The notes below the pieces were generated by a model. That model did not search any database, was not told where the DNA came from, and saw only the letters and a program-made list of their open reading frames with translations. The position numbers and the translations under genes are program-made. Positions 57,801 through 64,000 of a DNA stretch of 64,000 bases are shown here, in pieces. Within the stretch, counting starts at the first letter, position 1. The number at the start of each line of letters is the position of its first letter. The stretch is from Biomphalaria glabrata (taxonomy: Eukaryota > Mollusca > Gastropoda > Planorbidae), in NCBI RefSeq assembly GCF_947242115.1, contig NC_074716.1, positions 50,011,569-50,075,568 on the forward strand. The letters are read 5' to 3'.

Positions 57801-60800
57801 ATGTGTTTATTTACGATTGGTGAATGAGGTCCATTACCATTGTAAAAGAGAAATGGGATTTCCCAAAAGTAAAAAACCAACTTTCTCAATGGGGGTTCTT
57901 ACGTGAACCTAATAGTCGACATAATGTCTTACTCATTTACATATCAACGAATCAATGTACAAAGTGCTGAATACTGTAATGTAATTACTTACACATGATA
58001 ATTTCTTTCTGTAAGCAATAGATATCCCAGTTATAAAAGGAAAACAAAACTGAAAAAAAAAAAAGGAAAACAAATATTATACTTGTATTAGTTCTCATAG
58101 GCATATGTGTAGGCATACATTTAGGCATACATATAGGCATACATATCCATATAGAGGCAAATAACAAGGACGAATATAAACATATGTTGATGCAAACAGT
58201 AAGTTTACTTGTAGTTGCAAATCAGTGCACATCAATACTGACCATTGGGAAGACATAGCACCAGATGGAGAGAGACGGTGACCAAGAAAGCTATGGACAG
58301 TGAAAGAACATGGGTCTCAGCTCTGGAAGAAAAACGTAGAATACGATAAATGGCCAGCTCCTCTACCACCGAAGCAAAAGCCACCTTAACCTGCAATATA
58401 TGTGGACACGGGAGTGTCTCTCCAAAATAGGGCTCCACAGCCACATGAAAAAGTGTTCGAGATGAACCATAGTCGTTCTACGACTGAAGGAGGCCAACTA
58501 GATGCAATGAAGAGAAACAACAGGTTAAAGGCAATATTTTGATTAGGCTTCACTGTGAAGTTTCAGACCAAAAGGTAATCACAGCTATTACCTCATTGTT
58601 TACACTTTGATTTTTAAAGATGCAGGTTAACCTTCTTTCATCAACAAGAGAAAACAAGAGAAAGCGATATGAATAAATGTGAAGGCGATGTCATGTGACC
58701 TATACTTTAAAAAGAAAATGTAAGAAAATGAAAAGTGAAAGATTGGGAGAGACTGAAAGAAATAACGAAACAAACAATGTCAAGGACGCCATAATGAAAG
58801 GTCATTGCTACCAACTAAATAATGAAGATTATTTTTGTTCCCTAAAAAATTTGACTCTACAGAGCTGAAAAGTGCAAAAGAAAAAAAAAATTCTTTGATT
58901 TATTAAAATACTTGTCTGGCACGTTCTTTTCTATTCTGTAAATCTGGTAAAAGCTTTTTTTTTTATTAGAATTACCTCCATGTTAAAAAAAAATAATTTC
59001 TTTTACTGTATATTAAGACCCCGATCCCAATTAAAACAGACGAACATAGCATCATCTGCCCTATAGATCACACGATCTGAAAGAGCAACTTTACTTTTCC
59101 TCATTAAATAAAAATAATTTGATAAGCTTCTGATAAATTTTTCTCGAAAAAAAATCAGGAAAATTAAAAAAAAAAAGCCTAATGAAAAGGAGGCTTTCCA
59201 ATTCGGAACGGACATTCCCAAGACATAAGGTCAAGCTACTTTTGTCTCTAAGCCCCAGTGGTCAAACGGTGATGTCATCACTTACAGGTATACATGCCAT
59301 CCAGAAGGCAATAACATCTTGTCTGTATATCTCCAGAAACCCAATGGATAAACAAGCCACTGTACCTGGGGAAAAAAAACAACAAGAAAGTAATTACATT
59401 GCCTGGATGGAAGGTTCATTTTAGGTTGTTTTTTTGTGTGTTTCTGTATTGTTCTTAAGCAAGGAATGACGTTTCTAGATATACAAGAGAATACAAGAAA
59501 GAGAATACAAGAAAGAGAAATCAATGTTATTATTTAAAGTTCAAACTGTGATTGCAACAACCCGAAACGTCAATGCATTCTACAAAACATCACATATGTA
59601 CAAAAACATCACATATGTACAAAAACATCACATATGTACAAAAACATCACATATGTACAAAAACATCACATATCTACAAAACATCACACATCTACAAAAC
59701 ACCTCATATCTACAAAAGATCACATATTTACAAGACATCACATGTCTACAAAACATCACACATCTACAAAACATCTCATATCTACAAAACATCTCATATC
59801 TACAAAACATCTCATATCTTCAAAAGATCACATATTTACAAGATATCACATATGTAAAAACATCCCTGATCTACAAAACATCAAATATCTACAAAACATC
59901 ATATATCAACAAAAAATCACATATCTACAAAAACAGCTACATCTAAATAAGCCTCACACATCTACAAAACGAAAAAAAAATTAAAAATGCTATTTCAAAT
60001 TCATCCCCCGCCCCGCCAAATAACCTACTAAAGAAGACAAATATAAAATGCACACAACTAAAACCTTAGTAACCCACCATCACCCAAACTTCATACTCTA
60101 AAGCTCCCCTACATCTGAACACTTCACATTATACATCAAATCTATTTTTATACTGGGGCTGCTTGGTGGCTGAATGGTGAAGCAAATGGCTTCCAGCGGG
60201 GTCTCGTGCGCGAATTTCAGTTTGGACTTCGACTTCTTCTAATTTTGGAAGTTCTAGGACTCCCTAGAGTCCATCCTACTCTAATATGCACTTAACATTG
60301 GTTGGAACAAGTAAAGGTGGGTTAGTCGTTGTGCTGGTCACATGACACCCTCGTTAACCGTCGGCCATAGAACCAGATGAAGTATAAAGACAGCCCTAGA
60401 GCGCACTATTATCTAATACAGCGATTCTCAACCTTTTAAGTTCGGCGACTCCTTTTTACAATCCCCCACTCTGCCGCGACCCCCCCCACACACACACACA
60501 TACACATACAGCAATAGAAGAATAGATAATAACAATCCATAGTTTCGATGGTCTTAGGCGACCCCTGGCAAATGGTCAATCGACCCCCAAGGGGGTCGCG
60601 ACTCACAGGTTGAGAACCCCTGATCTAATATATGTCGCAGGCATCCAGACAGAAAGCTATTGTTGTTTAAAAAAAATTTCTGTGAAGAAAATGTGTATTC
60701 GATTCTTTAATTAATACTCTTATCTTTTTATTTTAAGATGATACATTGAACAAAAGTCAGGATGACCGAATGTCAGGACCAGGCGAATAATCCTAAACTT

Positions 60801-63395
60801 CCGTACCGGTTGCCGCATATCTCCCTCGCGTATGCTAATGTTACAATCTTATTGCTATTGTGTTATGCCCCTTGATTTGTCAGACTGATTGCTTCGCAGT
60901 GGTTTTTTGCGACCGGAAGTTTGTTTGTTTGTTGCCGTTTTCATTTTCTTTTTTTGCAGACGACTTAGAACGTTATTTTCTGATGCCGGATTGCAGCCCA
61001 CATTACGCTTTTTGTTGTTGTTGTTGTTGTTATTTTTAATAAACCAAACAGGGGCGTAGCTTTATTATTTAATAAGGTGTGGGTTTGTAGGATCCAATAT
61101 TTGGAATATAAATGATGGCAGCCTGTTTGTATGGTTCAAACTCAGATCTTCATTACTGAAACAACATTTTAAAAAACTTGTAAATCAAGTAATAGTATTA
61201 CTTGCTTTGTTCTATATTAAAAGATTTAATCTACTTCCTTATTATGCCTTTGAATATTTCTTCCTTATTACAATATATACTATTTAAACTTTTGACTATT
61301 TTTTTCATAATTATATCCAGTGGCGTAGCTAGGAGAGGGGGAGGGGGTCCGAATTCGAAAGTCCCTCCGATATCTTACTTGAGAGGTCTCCCCGAGGTGA
61401 AGAAATATATTTATATATTAAATATTACGCCACTGCTATGAAATCTTACTTTTCACGTTGTTATACAAGTCAGTGGCCCCTTGCATGTATTCCGCACATA
61501 TTAATTGTTCTCCTGTGGTGTTACACTTAGGGAGTAACTTTCTGTTTAGAGTTTCTTTCGTTATCAATAGTTAAACTTTTTATGTTTTTTTTTTTCTATT
61601 TATTTCAGGTTGATAGAGTGATTGTTCTTTTTTTTTAAATGGACCTCATTCACCAATCGTAAACAAACAACATTTAGCCACGTGATTCTCTATCTCTTCT
61701 ATACAAATTACGCAATCCATAAAGGCTGTCACGTGATACGTTTTTTCCCCATTGTTTTATCAATATTATCACGTGGCTAAATGTTGTTTGTTGACGATTG
61801 GTGAATGAGGTCCAATGGATGCCAAACAGCTATGCACGTTTTATTGTTAAAACATTTTTGAAAAAAGTTTCATCAATTTTTCATAATGTCGAATGTCAAA
61901 TTAAAACAAAAAATATCCAGCTCCTGGAGCCCCAAAATCCCTAGCTGATTATACCTTGCAATATTTCTTCAAATATTAGACATTTCTAAAACTCGTCAGC
62001 TTGAAGACCACGATAATAATGGACCTCATTCACCAATCGTAAACAAACAACATCTAGTCATATTGGTAAAACAACGAAAAAAACTGTCACGTGACAGCCA
62101 CTATGTATTAAAATTAGATCGTAATTTGTATAGAAGAGATAGAGAACCACGTTACAAAATATTGTTTGTTTACGATTGGTGAATGAGGTCCATTATGGAA
62201 TAAGATCTGAACCACAGAGGTGGGCCAATGAATCCCAGCCCTGAACAGTAAGACCAGAAAGAGAAACCACATCAGTGATAACCTTAACAAAACATTTTCT
62301 TTATTTTATGAAAAAACAAACAACTTTTATTGAAGTTTAATTTCTAAATTTACTGGCACAGCTGTTTTGAGAGTCAATGGGATTTGATTTAGATCAACTG
62401 CCTTCAAGTGATGTTTGATCTTTGACCCTTGACAAGTTTGATAACAAAACACACAGTCACGTGATTTCCGCCTGCGTCCATATTGATTATTCTCACAGAA
62501 GAATCTCGTGACAAAAAAAAAATTCCATTACTGACACAAAAACAAAAACAAAAAAACCCCCAGATATTAAGCTACATATTTTCGATAAGGCTGATGCCCA
62601 CTACGGACTACGTACAGCATTGAACTATACAACATTTTATGCGGTAAAATGTTAAACTAACATTGGTTTAGGTTTTTTTACTTGTTCTTTTCATTCTTGT
62701 TTTTTGTGTTTTTATTTATCAACAAACAGCTCATTAATCTTTGTTTGATGTGCAAAAGACTCCACTGATTAGCCAAGTCCAAAAGTATCCGCTACAAGGT
62801 TTTAGGAAATTTTGATTTATTCATAAAGTCGTTTGGCTAGTAAGTGTCACGTCCCAGGTGACACCTCATTGTTCACAAAATGAGGACAGTTTACGTAGCT
62901 CAAATGGACCACATTCACCAATCGTAAACAAACAACATTTAGCCACGTGATAATATTGATAAAACAATGGAAAAAAAAACGTATCACGTGACAGCCTTTA
63001 TGGATTAAATATTTTGTATAGAAGACATGAGACCCTGACATGACACCTTCATATGACACCCTGACATAACACCCTGACACGAAACCCTAACATGACACCC
63101 TCGTTAACCGTCGGCCATAGAACCAAGTATAATGAGGGTAATTACAACAATGCATCAATTGATTAGTACCTAACCCTCGCACTGTCCACCATAACTGTTT
63201 TACACGATCTCATTTTCAACCTACTCTAAAAATACTTTATTCTAATAGATAGTATCATACTGTCTACCTACCTGCCACTGAGGCGACACCTGACAGCACA
63301 GCTATAGCCACAGCTGAATTGATTGGTACATCTTTAGTGGCATCCTCCTGGCGTATCTCTTCAAGGATCTCCTCCTTGGTACGCTTATCTGCCAT
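42053..63395 (-). CDS. Predicted multi-pass membrane protein, 5 coding exons, 255 aa, function unknown
   Basis: Exons in order: 63272-63395, 59286-59365, 51915-52015, 43196-43328, 42053-42382. They total 768 nt including the stop, all introns are GT-AG, and phases 1, 0, 2, 0 match at every junction. The N-terminus is charged (MADKRTKEEILEEIRQEDAT). Hydrophobic segments lie at about residues 25-51, 57-84 and 116-142, and the helix from exon 2 runs smoothly into exon 3 (ACIP/VGVHVSLLLATLL). A loop with two Cys (NRKNCK, RGNCDK) follows segment 2. After segment 3 comes a basic stretch, KRRHNREV, then a polar, Gln/Lys-rich tail with the aromatic/proline patch YVPAWPGSYVAHP. The final TTHL fits the class I PDZ-ligand pattern. 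An acceptor just before the ATG (ctctttag/ACA) implies an upstream non-coding exon outside the window. The family is not recognised. An extra exon could lie in the phase-0 intron 52016-59285. Alternatively, the last three exons start from an ATG at 54853. Confidence 0.62.
42858..43099 (+). mobile_element. hAT-like MITE, 242 bp, with 8-bp TSD
   Basis: Ends ccgtgtttcccaaagtg and cgtttgggaaacactg; flanks cagttgac (42850-42857) and cagtagac (43100-43107), one change. Interior has gggggtacgc- and gagggggtac-type blocks. Lies in the last intron of the membrane-protein gene. Confidence 0.85.
43196..43328 (-). CDS. Membrane-protein gene, coding exon 4
   Basis: Acceptor catgtcag, donor gtaggt, phase 2 to 0. 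IVSEDRGNCDKETLLYLYIT then NGGIALGFTVIGLIYSLLIC RCAT; a clear transmembrane helix with flanking Cys. Confidence 0.8.
43329..44699. other. Intron stretch of the membrane-protein gene
   Basis: 43628-43760 is an opposite-strand, partial copy of the 'acaaagcttatat' repeat. Nothing else recognised. Confidence 0.5.
44700..45125 (+). mobile_element. LINE ORF2 distal fragment
   Basis: Plus strand: [39 protein letters not shown] and VPHIMFDCPRLVDLRP traces. Sister of 26118-26520. It retains the EQAIIAQCRTGH block missing from that copy, but is also broken. Confidence 0.82.
45376..45501 (+). mobile_element. Palindromic CACGTG-arm MITE, right part
   Basis: tacgcaatccataaaggctg, tcacgtgatacg, then tcacgtggctaaatgttgtt and attggtgaatgaagtccat. 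The left terminal arm is missing. Confidence 0.8.
45820..46424 (-). mobile_element. LINE with (TAA)n tail: ORF2 C-terminal 150 codons and 3' end
   Basis: Minus-strand open frame 46424-45972: HFTANTDYISKKGQQRLRLL, RKLSSFNVSEKALAMFYHAH, AWYGNLSIKNKNKLNRILNA and SFVPLAIKSLN. This is the standard animal non-LTR RT C-terminus (KKGQQRL-x-x-LRKL...AWYGNLS). The 3' UTR runs to an aataataataa repeat at 45820-45845. A second, shorter copy of the same 3' end is at 48838-49092. 45757-45800 (ccaggggcggcctgg) is a hAT-type end just beyond. Confidence 0.88.
46676..47092. mobile_element. Two adjoining hAT-like element fragments
   Basis: 46676-46842 matches 33850-34020 and ends ccagtccgcccctg. 46850-47092 matches the right part of 40122-40675 (tatattttgcaattt, gcataggttgcagtggccta) and ends gtcctgccctg. 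Confidence 0.65.
47093..47532. other. Intron stretch
   Basis: AT-rich; no element recognised besides a short ttcttatcttatcttctt run at about 47397-47415, resembling a LINE tail. Confidence 0.4.
47533..48165 (-). mobile_element. LINE ORF2 C-terminal region
   Basis: Minus strand: KLQTFVNRCLRRILGIRWPE, LWERTRQKPLAQDITKRKWS WIGDTL, then GRPKQTWKRSVICEAEGTGM TWEQMKKAAQNQVRWR. Textbook LINE tail order (CLRRIL-x-I-x-W..R-K-W-x-W-I-G-x-T-L..G-R-P-K-x-T-W). Frameshifted between the two blocks. Confidence 0.87.
48169..48837 (+). repeat. 30-bp tandem array, first segment (~16 perfect units then diverged)
   Basis: Unit ggggaacttatatcctttct ctgtacatct is repeated with almost no change to about 48650, then diverges. 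Period 30 and absence of stops keep two plus frames open (GNLYPFSVHL and GELISFLCTS decapeptides, frames of 188 and 237 codons). Uniform repeats, no start context and a position beside a LINE in an intron argue against a gene. Confidence 0.95.
48838..49092 (-). mobile_element. 5'-truncated LINE 3' end inserted into the 30-bp array
   Basis: aataataataatctttactg tccgtaagaaaatttgtctg.. to ttgtgatggtaaaatcac is colinear with 45830-46085, about 90% alike by eye. Array sequence (atattctttctctgtacat) lies directly on both sides, either a TSD or pre-existing units. Confidence 0.92.
49093..49145 (+). repeat. 30-bp tandem array, distal segment
   Basis: Two diverged units (aatattctttctctgtacat tggg, aacatatcctttctctgta) resume after the LINE. 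Confidence 0.85.
49146..50365. other. Intron stretch
   Basis: 49740-49870 holds a weak tRNA-SINE-like segment (gttcccagttcgaaaccca). Otherwise no element or exon is recognised. Confidence 0.45.
50366..51290 (-). mobile_element. Solo LTR, ~925 bp, related subfamily
   Basis: Minus-strand ends tgttacaaatgaacagtg and cagaaatacgtaaca. Core promoter gtagggactctatataagcc near 50945-50970 is alignable with the two other LTRs. The U3-like side contains an internal direct duplication (about 50990-51125 and 51160-51290). No internal region adjoins. A fossil, older-looking than the other two. Confidence 0.75.
51399..51560 (+). repeat. 'tatatagcgctactttcat' SINE-like repeat, copy 3
   Basis: tttttatatagcgctacttt catgcttatagcatgcttagagcgctttt.. 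to ctcagtaaacacaactctgc; see 23596-24080. Confidence 0.75.
51915..52015 (-). CDS. Membrane-protein gene, coding exon 3
   Basis: Acceptor ttttttttaag, donor gtaagt, phase 0 to 2. Starts VGVHVSLLLATLLTGGAGYG and continues YSIEPVFINRKNC. On its own this would also pass as a signal peptide if preceded directly by Met. Confidence 0.72.
52104..52168 (+). repeat. 16-bp minisatellite
   Basis: Four near-perfect copies of ggatggatatgtatgg. Confidence 0.9.
52211..52446. mobile_element. hAT-like element, degenerate copy
   Basis: Left gggggccagccttaggctta and right ctaagaccggccctg are imperfect inverted ends of the 40122 class, with ggggcc subterminal blocks. No clean duplication. Confidence 0.6.
52616..53790 (+). 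repeat. 25-bp tandem array (~47 copies) with a 425-bp higher-order repeat
   Basis: Unit ttcatagtgtgcttatcatc agagg with variants gcgttt, gggctt, aatgtgttt and tcaaggg. The rare tcatcaaggg variant occurs at 52801, 53226 and 53651, exactly 425 bases (17 units) apart, and neighbouring variants repeat in the same order. Intronic. Confidence 0.95.
53791..54117. other. Intron stretch
   Basis: No recognised feature. Confidence 0.4.
54118..54309 (+). mobile_element. hAT-type MITE, 192 bp, with 8-bp TSD
   Basis: Ends cagtggcgtagct and agttacgcctctg. Flanks cttattaa (54110-54117) and cttactaa (54310-54317), one change. Interior tgggggcccctgc and tgggggcccgggg blocks. Relative at 61318-61435. Confidence 0.85.
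54310..55174. other. Intron stretch with possible alternative first exon
   Basis: At 54851-54853 (minus) an ATG is followed at once by gtaaga. If spliced to 52015 it would give M-VGVHVSLL.. with a plausible signal peptide. Otherwise AT-rich, with tta/att microsatellite near 54950-55045. Confidence 0.35.
55175..55530 (-). mobile_element. LINE ORF2 distal fragment
   Basis: Minus strand in pieces: RETKLDFLRPDLMFINN, FDIVVTL, ELEKQRKYGN and YPIVISTEG..IPKKILVACQR. This matches the K-P-D-(I/V)..I-D-(I/V)-x-(I/V)-P..E-K-x-x-K-Y..I-P-I-V-x-x-x-G order seen after the RT domain of some animal LINEs. Heavily decayed. Confidence 0.6.
55531..56287. other. Intron stretch
   Basis: No element recognised; C run and acc microsatellite near 55890-55912. 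Confidence 0.4.
56288..56485 (+). mobile_element. hAT-like MITE, 198 bp
   Basis: Ends cagtgtttcccaaactg and agtttgggaaccactg. Interior resembles decayed 40989-41213 (aatgtgcgaagtgttcc vs cacttcgcacattc). No clear duplication. Confidence 0.75.
56486..57138. other. Intron stretch
   Basis: No recognised feature. Confidence 0.4.
57139..57310 (-). mobile_element. LINE RT fragment
   Basis: Minus strand: VALERQRIDLGIEVSLVRSL VMASFLYASESS, the L-x-x-S-L-V-x-(S/A)-x-L-(L/Y)-Y-x-x-E-(T/S) block of LINE reverse transcriptases. Abuts the truncated MITE at 57318. Confidence 0.65.
57318..57450 (-). mobile_element. hAT-type MITE, truncated copy
   Basis: tagaagaatagacaaaaaca..gatggtcttaggcgacccctggcaaat..gttgagaacccctg matches 60480-60622. 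The left terminus is missing. Confidence 0.8.
57661..57834 (+). mobile_element. Palindromic CACGTG-arm MITE, full copy, TA-flanked
   Basis: Ends atggacctcattcaccaatc and gattggtgaatgaggtccat. Arms of about 45 bases continue gtaaacaaacaacatttagc cacgtg. Flanked by TA on both sides (57659-57660, 57835-57836), as in Tc1/mariner-type insertions. Interior holds ctgtcacgtgatacg. No coding. Confidence 0.9.
57835..58234. other. Intron stretch
   Basis: 58100-58150 has three copies of taggcatacat(at). No gene recognised. Confidence 0.4.
58235..58500 (+). mobile_element. LINE ORF2 tail with zinc finger
   Basis: agagacggtgaccaagaaag (RETVTKKA) .. ggaagaaaaacgtagaatac (EEKRRIR) .. TLTCNICG.. and the 3' end gttctacgactgaaggaggc. 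Same family as 29690-30195 and 33390-33620. Confidence 0.8.
58501..59285. other. Intron stretch with SINE 3' piece
   Basis: 59037-59090 (catctgccctatagatcaca cgatctgaaag) is the 3' part of the SINE at 20975-21222. No exon recognised. Confidence 0.5.
59286..59365 (-). CDS. Membrane-protein gene, coding exon 2 (80 nt)
   Basis: Strong acceptor gttttttttccccag and donor gtaagt. In phase 1 it reads TVACLSIGFLEIYRQDVIAF then WMACIP, ending in phase 0. Supported by phase agreement on both sides and by hydrophobic continuity. Confidence 0.6.
59580..59970 (+). repeat. ~17-18-bp minisatellite
   Basis: Variants of acatcacatatctacaaaac, about 22 copies. Period and lack of stops keep several frames open (HISTKHLISTKH, HIYKTSHIYKTS). 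Not a gene. Lies in intron 1 of the membrane-protein gene region. Confidence 0.93.
60160..60395 (+). repeat. tRNA-derived SINE
   Basis: gctgcttggtggctgaatgg tgaagcaaatggctt (A box) and cgtgcgcgaatttcagtttg (B-box-like), body cctagagtccatcctactct, 3' part acatgacaccctcgttaacc gtcggccatagaacca. The 3' part recurs at 63080-63123. It is immediately followed by the MITE at 60419. Confidence 0.8.
60419..60622 (-). mobile_element. hAT-type MITE, 204 bp, perfect 8-bp TSD
   Basis: Ends cagcgattctcaaccttt and aggttgagaacccctg; flanks atctaata (60411-60418 and 60623-60630). Inverted relative of 6673-6867, with a CA microsatellite inside. Confidence 0.95.
60631..61317. other. Intron stretch
   Basis: No exon recognised; 61041-61065 begins with aggggcgtagctttatt, a remnant of the cagtggcgtagct-type end. 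Confidence 0.4.
61318..61435 (+). mobile_element. hAT-like MITE, 118 bp
   Basis: Ends cagtggcgtagctagg and attacgccactg. Short relative of 54118-54309. No clear duplication. Confidence 0.75.
61639..61814 (+). mobile_element. Palindromic CACGTG-arm MITE, full copy
   Basis: atggacctcattcaccaatc .. gattggtgaatgaggtcca with both long arms, very similar to 57661-57834 (including ctctatctcttctatacaaa ttacgcaatccat). Confidence 0.9.
62019..62193 (-). mobile_element. Palindromic CACGTG-arm MITE, full copy, TA-flanked
   Basis: Reverse orientation of the family; TA at 62017-62018 and 62194-62195. One arm is partly decayed (catctagtcatattgg). Confidence 0.9.
62194..62903. other. Intron stretch
   Basis: No recognised feature. 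Confidence 0.4.
62904..63026 (-). mobile_element. Palindromic CACGTG-arm MITE, truncated
   Basis: atggaccacattcaccaatc to tttgtatagaagac, then it stops and is followed by tgacatgacaccctgacat short repeats and the SINE 3' piece at 63080-63123. Confidence 0.85.
63272..63395 (-). CDS. Membrane-protein gene, coding exon 1
   Basis: ATG at 63395-63393. Encodes a charged head and KDVPINSAVAIAVLSGVASV AG; donor gtaggt, phase 1. A pyrimidine tract and AG (cctctgcctctttag) precede ACAATGG, so the transcribed exon starts at 63398. Confidence 0.75.
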
Positions 63396-63424
63396 TGTCT
63401 AAAGAGGCAGAGGCACAAAACATT

Positions 63425-63718
63425 AGAGGGGAATGATTAGAGGGGAATGATTAGAGGGGAATGATTAGAGGATAATGATTAGAGGGGAATGATTAGAAGG
63501 GAATGATTAGAGGAGAATAATTAGAGGGGAATGATTAGAGGGGAAAGATTAGAGCGGAATGATTAGAGGGGAATGATTAGAGGGTAATGATTACAGGGGA
63601 ATGATTAGAGGGGAATGATTAGAGGGGAATGATTAGAGGGGAATGATTAGAGGGGAATGATTAGAGGGGAATGATTAGAGGGGAATAATTAGAGGGGAAT
63701 AATTAGAGGGGAATGAAA
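63425..63718 (+). repeat. 14-bp minisatellite, about 21 copies
   Basis: Unit ggggaatgattaga with few variants (ggataatg, gagaataa, gcggaatg). Just upstream of exon 1 of the membrane-protein gene, so probably in its 5'UTR intron. Confidence 0.95.
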
Positions 63719-63769
63719 AGGAACAAGTGAGACACGTTTCTTTTTAATAATAATATAACTTTTTAACAC

Positions 63770-64000
63770 ACTCCATCTTTCTTGTCTATCTCTCTCTCTC
63801 TCTCTTTTTCTTTTTTTCTTCCGCTCTCTTTTTCTCTCCCTCTCTCTCTTTCCTTCTCTCTTTCTTTCACCATACTTCTCCCTCTCTCTTTCCTCTCTTT
63901 CTTTCTCTCTTTCTCCCTCTCTTTTTTTTCTCTCTCTCTTTCTTTATTTTTTTTCTTCCTCTCTTTATCTCTCTCACACTCTTTCTTTCTTTCTCTCTTC
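63770..64000 (+). repeat. Polypyrimidine (CT/CTTT)n tract to window end
   Basis: Nearly pure C/T with ctctctctttctttc blocks. Continues beyond the window. Confidence 0.93.

Noticed and set aside
57985-58018. Terminal exon KEIIMCK-stop for the membrane-protein gene
   Set aside because: An acceptor-like ttgcttacag and phase 0 allow it, but the product would end after a few residues, and the 52015 exon continues the hydrophobic segment far better.
59524-59984. 140-, 116- and 101-codon frames
   Set aside because: Overlapping frames of a 17-18-bp minisatellite; low-complexity HIYKTS/ISTKH repeats only.

Overview
The window is animal nuclear DNA: AT-rich, with spliced genes carrying GT-AG introns, and dense in tandem arrays, LINE fragments, hAT-type miniature elements and solo LTRs. 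The repeat mix (LINE ORF2 tails of the kind common in snails, and a palindromic element whose arms carry CACGTG) suggests a gastropod mollusc, probably a heterobranch/planorbid-type snail. That placement is inference; no species marker was identified.

Genes. Two protein genes can be supported, both on the minus strand. (1) CHAF1B, the p60 WD40 subunit of chromatin assembly factor 1, is complete in 12 coding exons from 30793 down to 16143. All intron phases agree and the product is 550 aa, close to the human length. (2) A multi-exon membrane protein of unknown function has five phase-compatible coding exons from 63395 down to 42053, predicted 255 aa. It has about three hydrophobic segments, a Cys-containing loop, a basic juxtamembrane stretch and a C-terminal THL ending that resembles a PDZ ligand. 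Its first exon looks like an internal exon with a 5'UTR acceptor, so the transcript starts beyond the window. Nothing in the sequence links the two genes functionally.

Layout. 1-2209 is a 94-bp satellite. 4405-5268 is a 43-bp array that appears to be an amplified piece of LINE coding sequence, followed by the matching LINE tail and a 17-bp array to about 6362. 6.4-16 kb is repeat-rich intergenic DNA with hAT miniature elements, LINE and hAT transposase remnants and a large inverted repeat. 16.1-30.8 kb is CHAF1B; its introns hold a solo LTR, SINEs, a fresh 287-bp duplication, minisatellites and a LINE with target-site duplications. 31-42 kb is intergenic, with a tctaga-rich tract, a composite LINE, and a LINE interrupted by a solo LTR. 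42-63.4 kb is the membrane-protein gene. Its large introns hold a 30-bp array split by a LINE, another solo LTR, a 25-bp array with a 17-unit higher-order repeat, and many hAT and palindromic elements. The window ends in a 14-bp array and a polypyrimidine tract.

Most long open frames are by-products of tandem arrays whose unit lacks stops. No rRNA gene, canonical tRNA gene, CRISPR array or operon is present.
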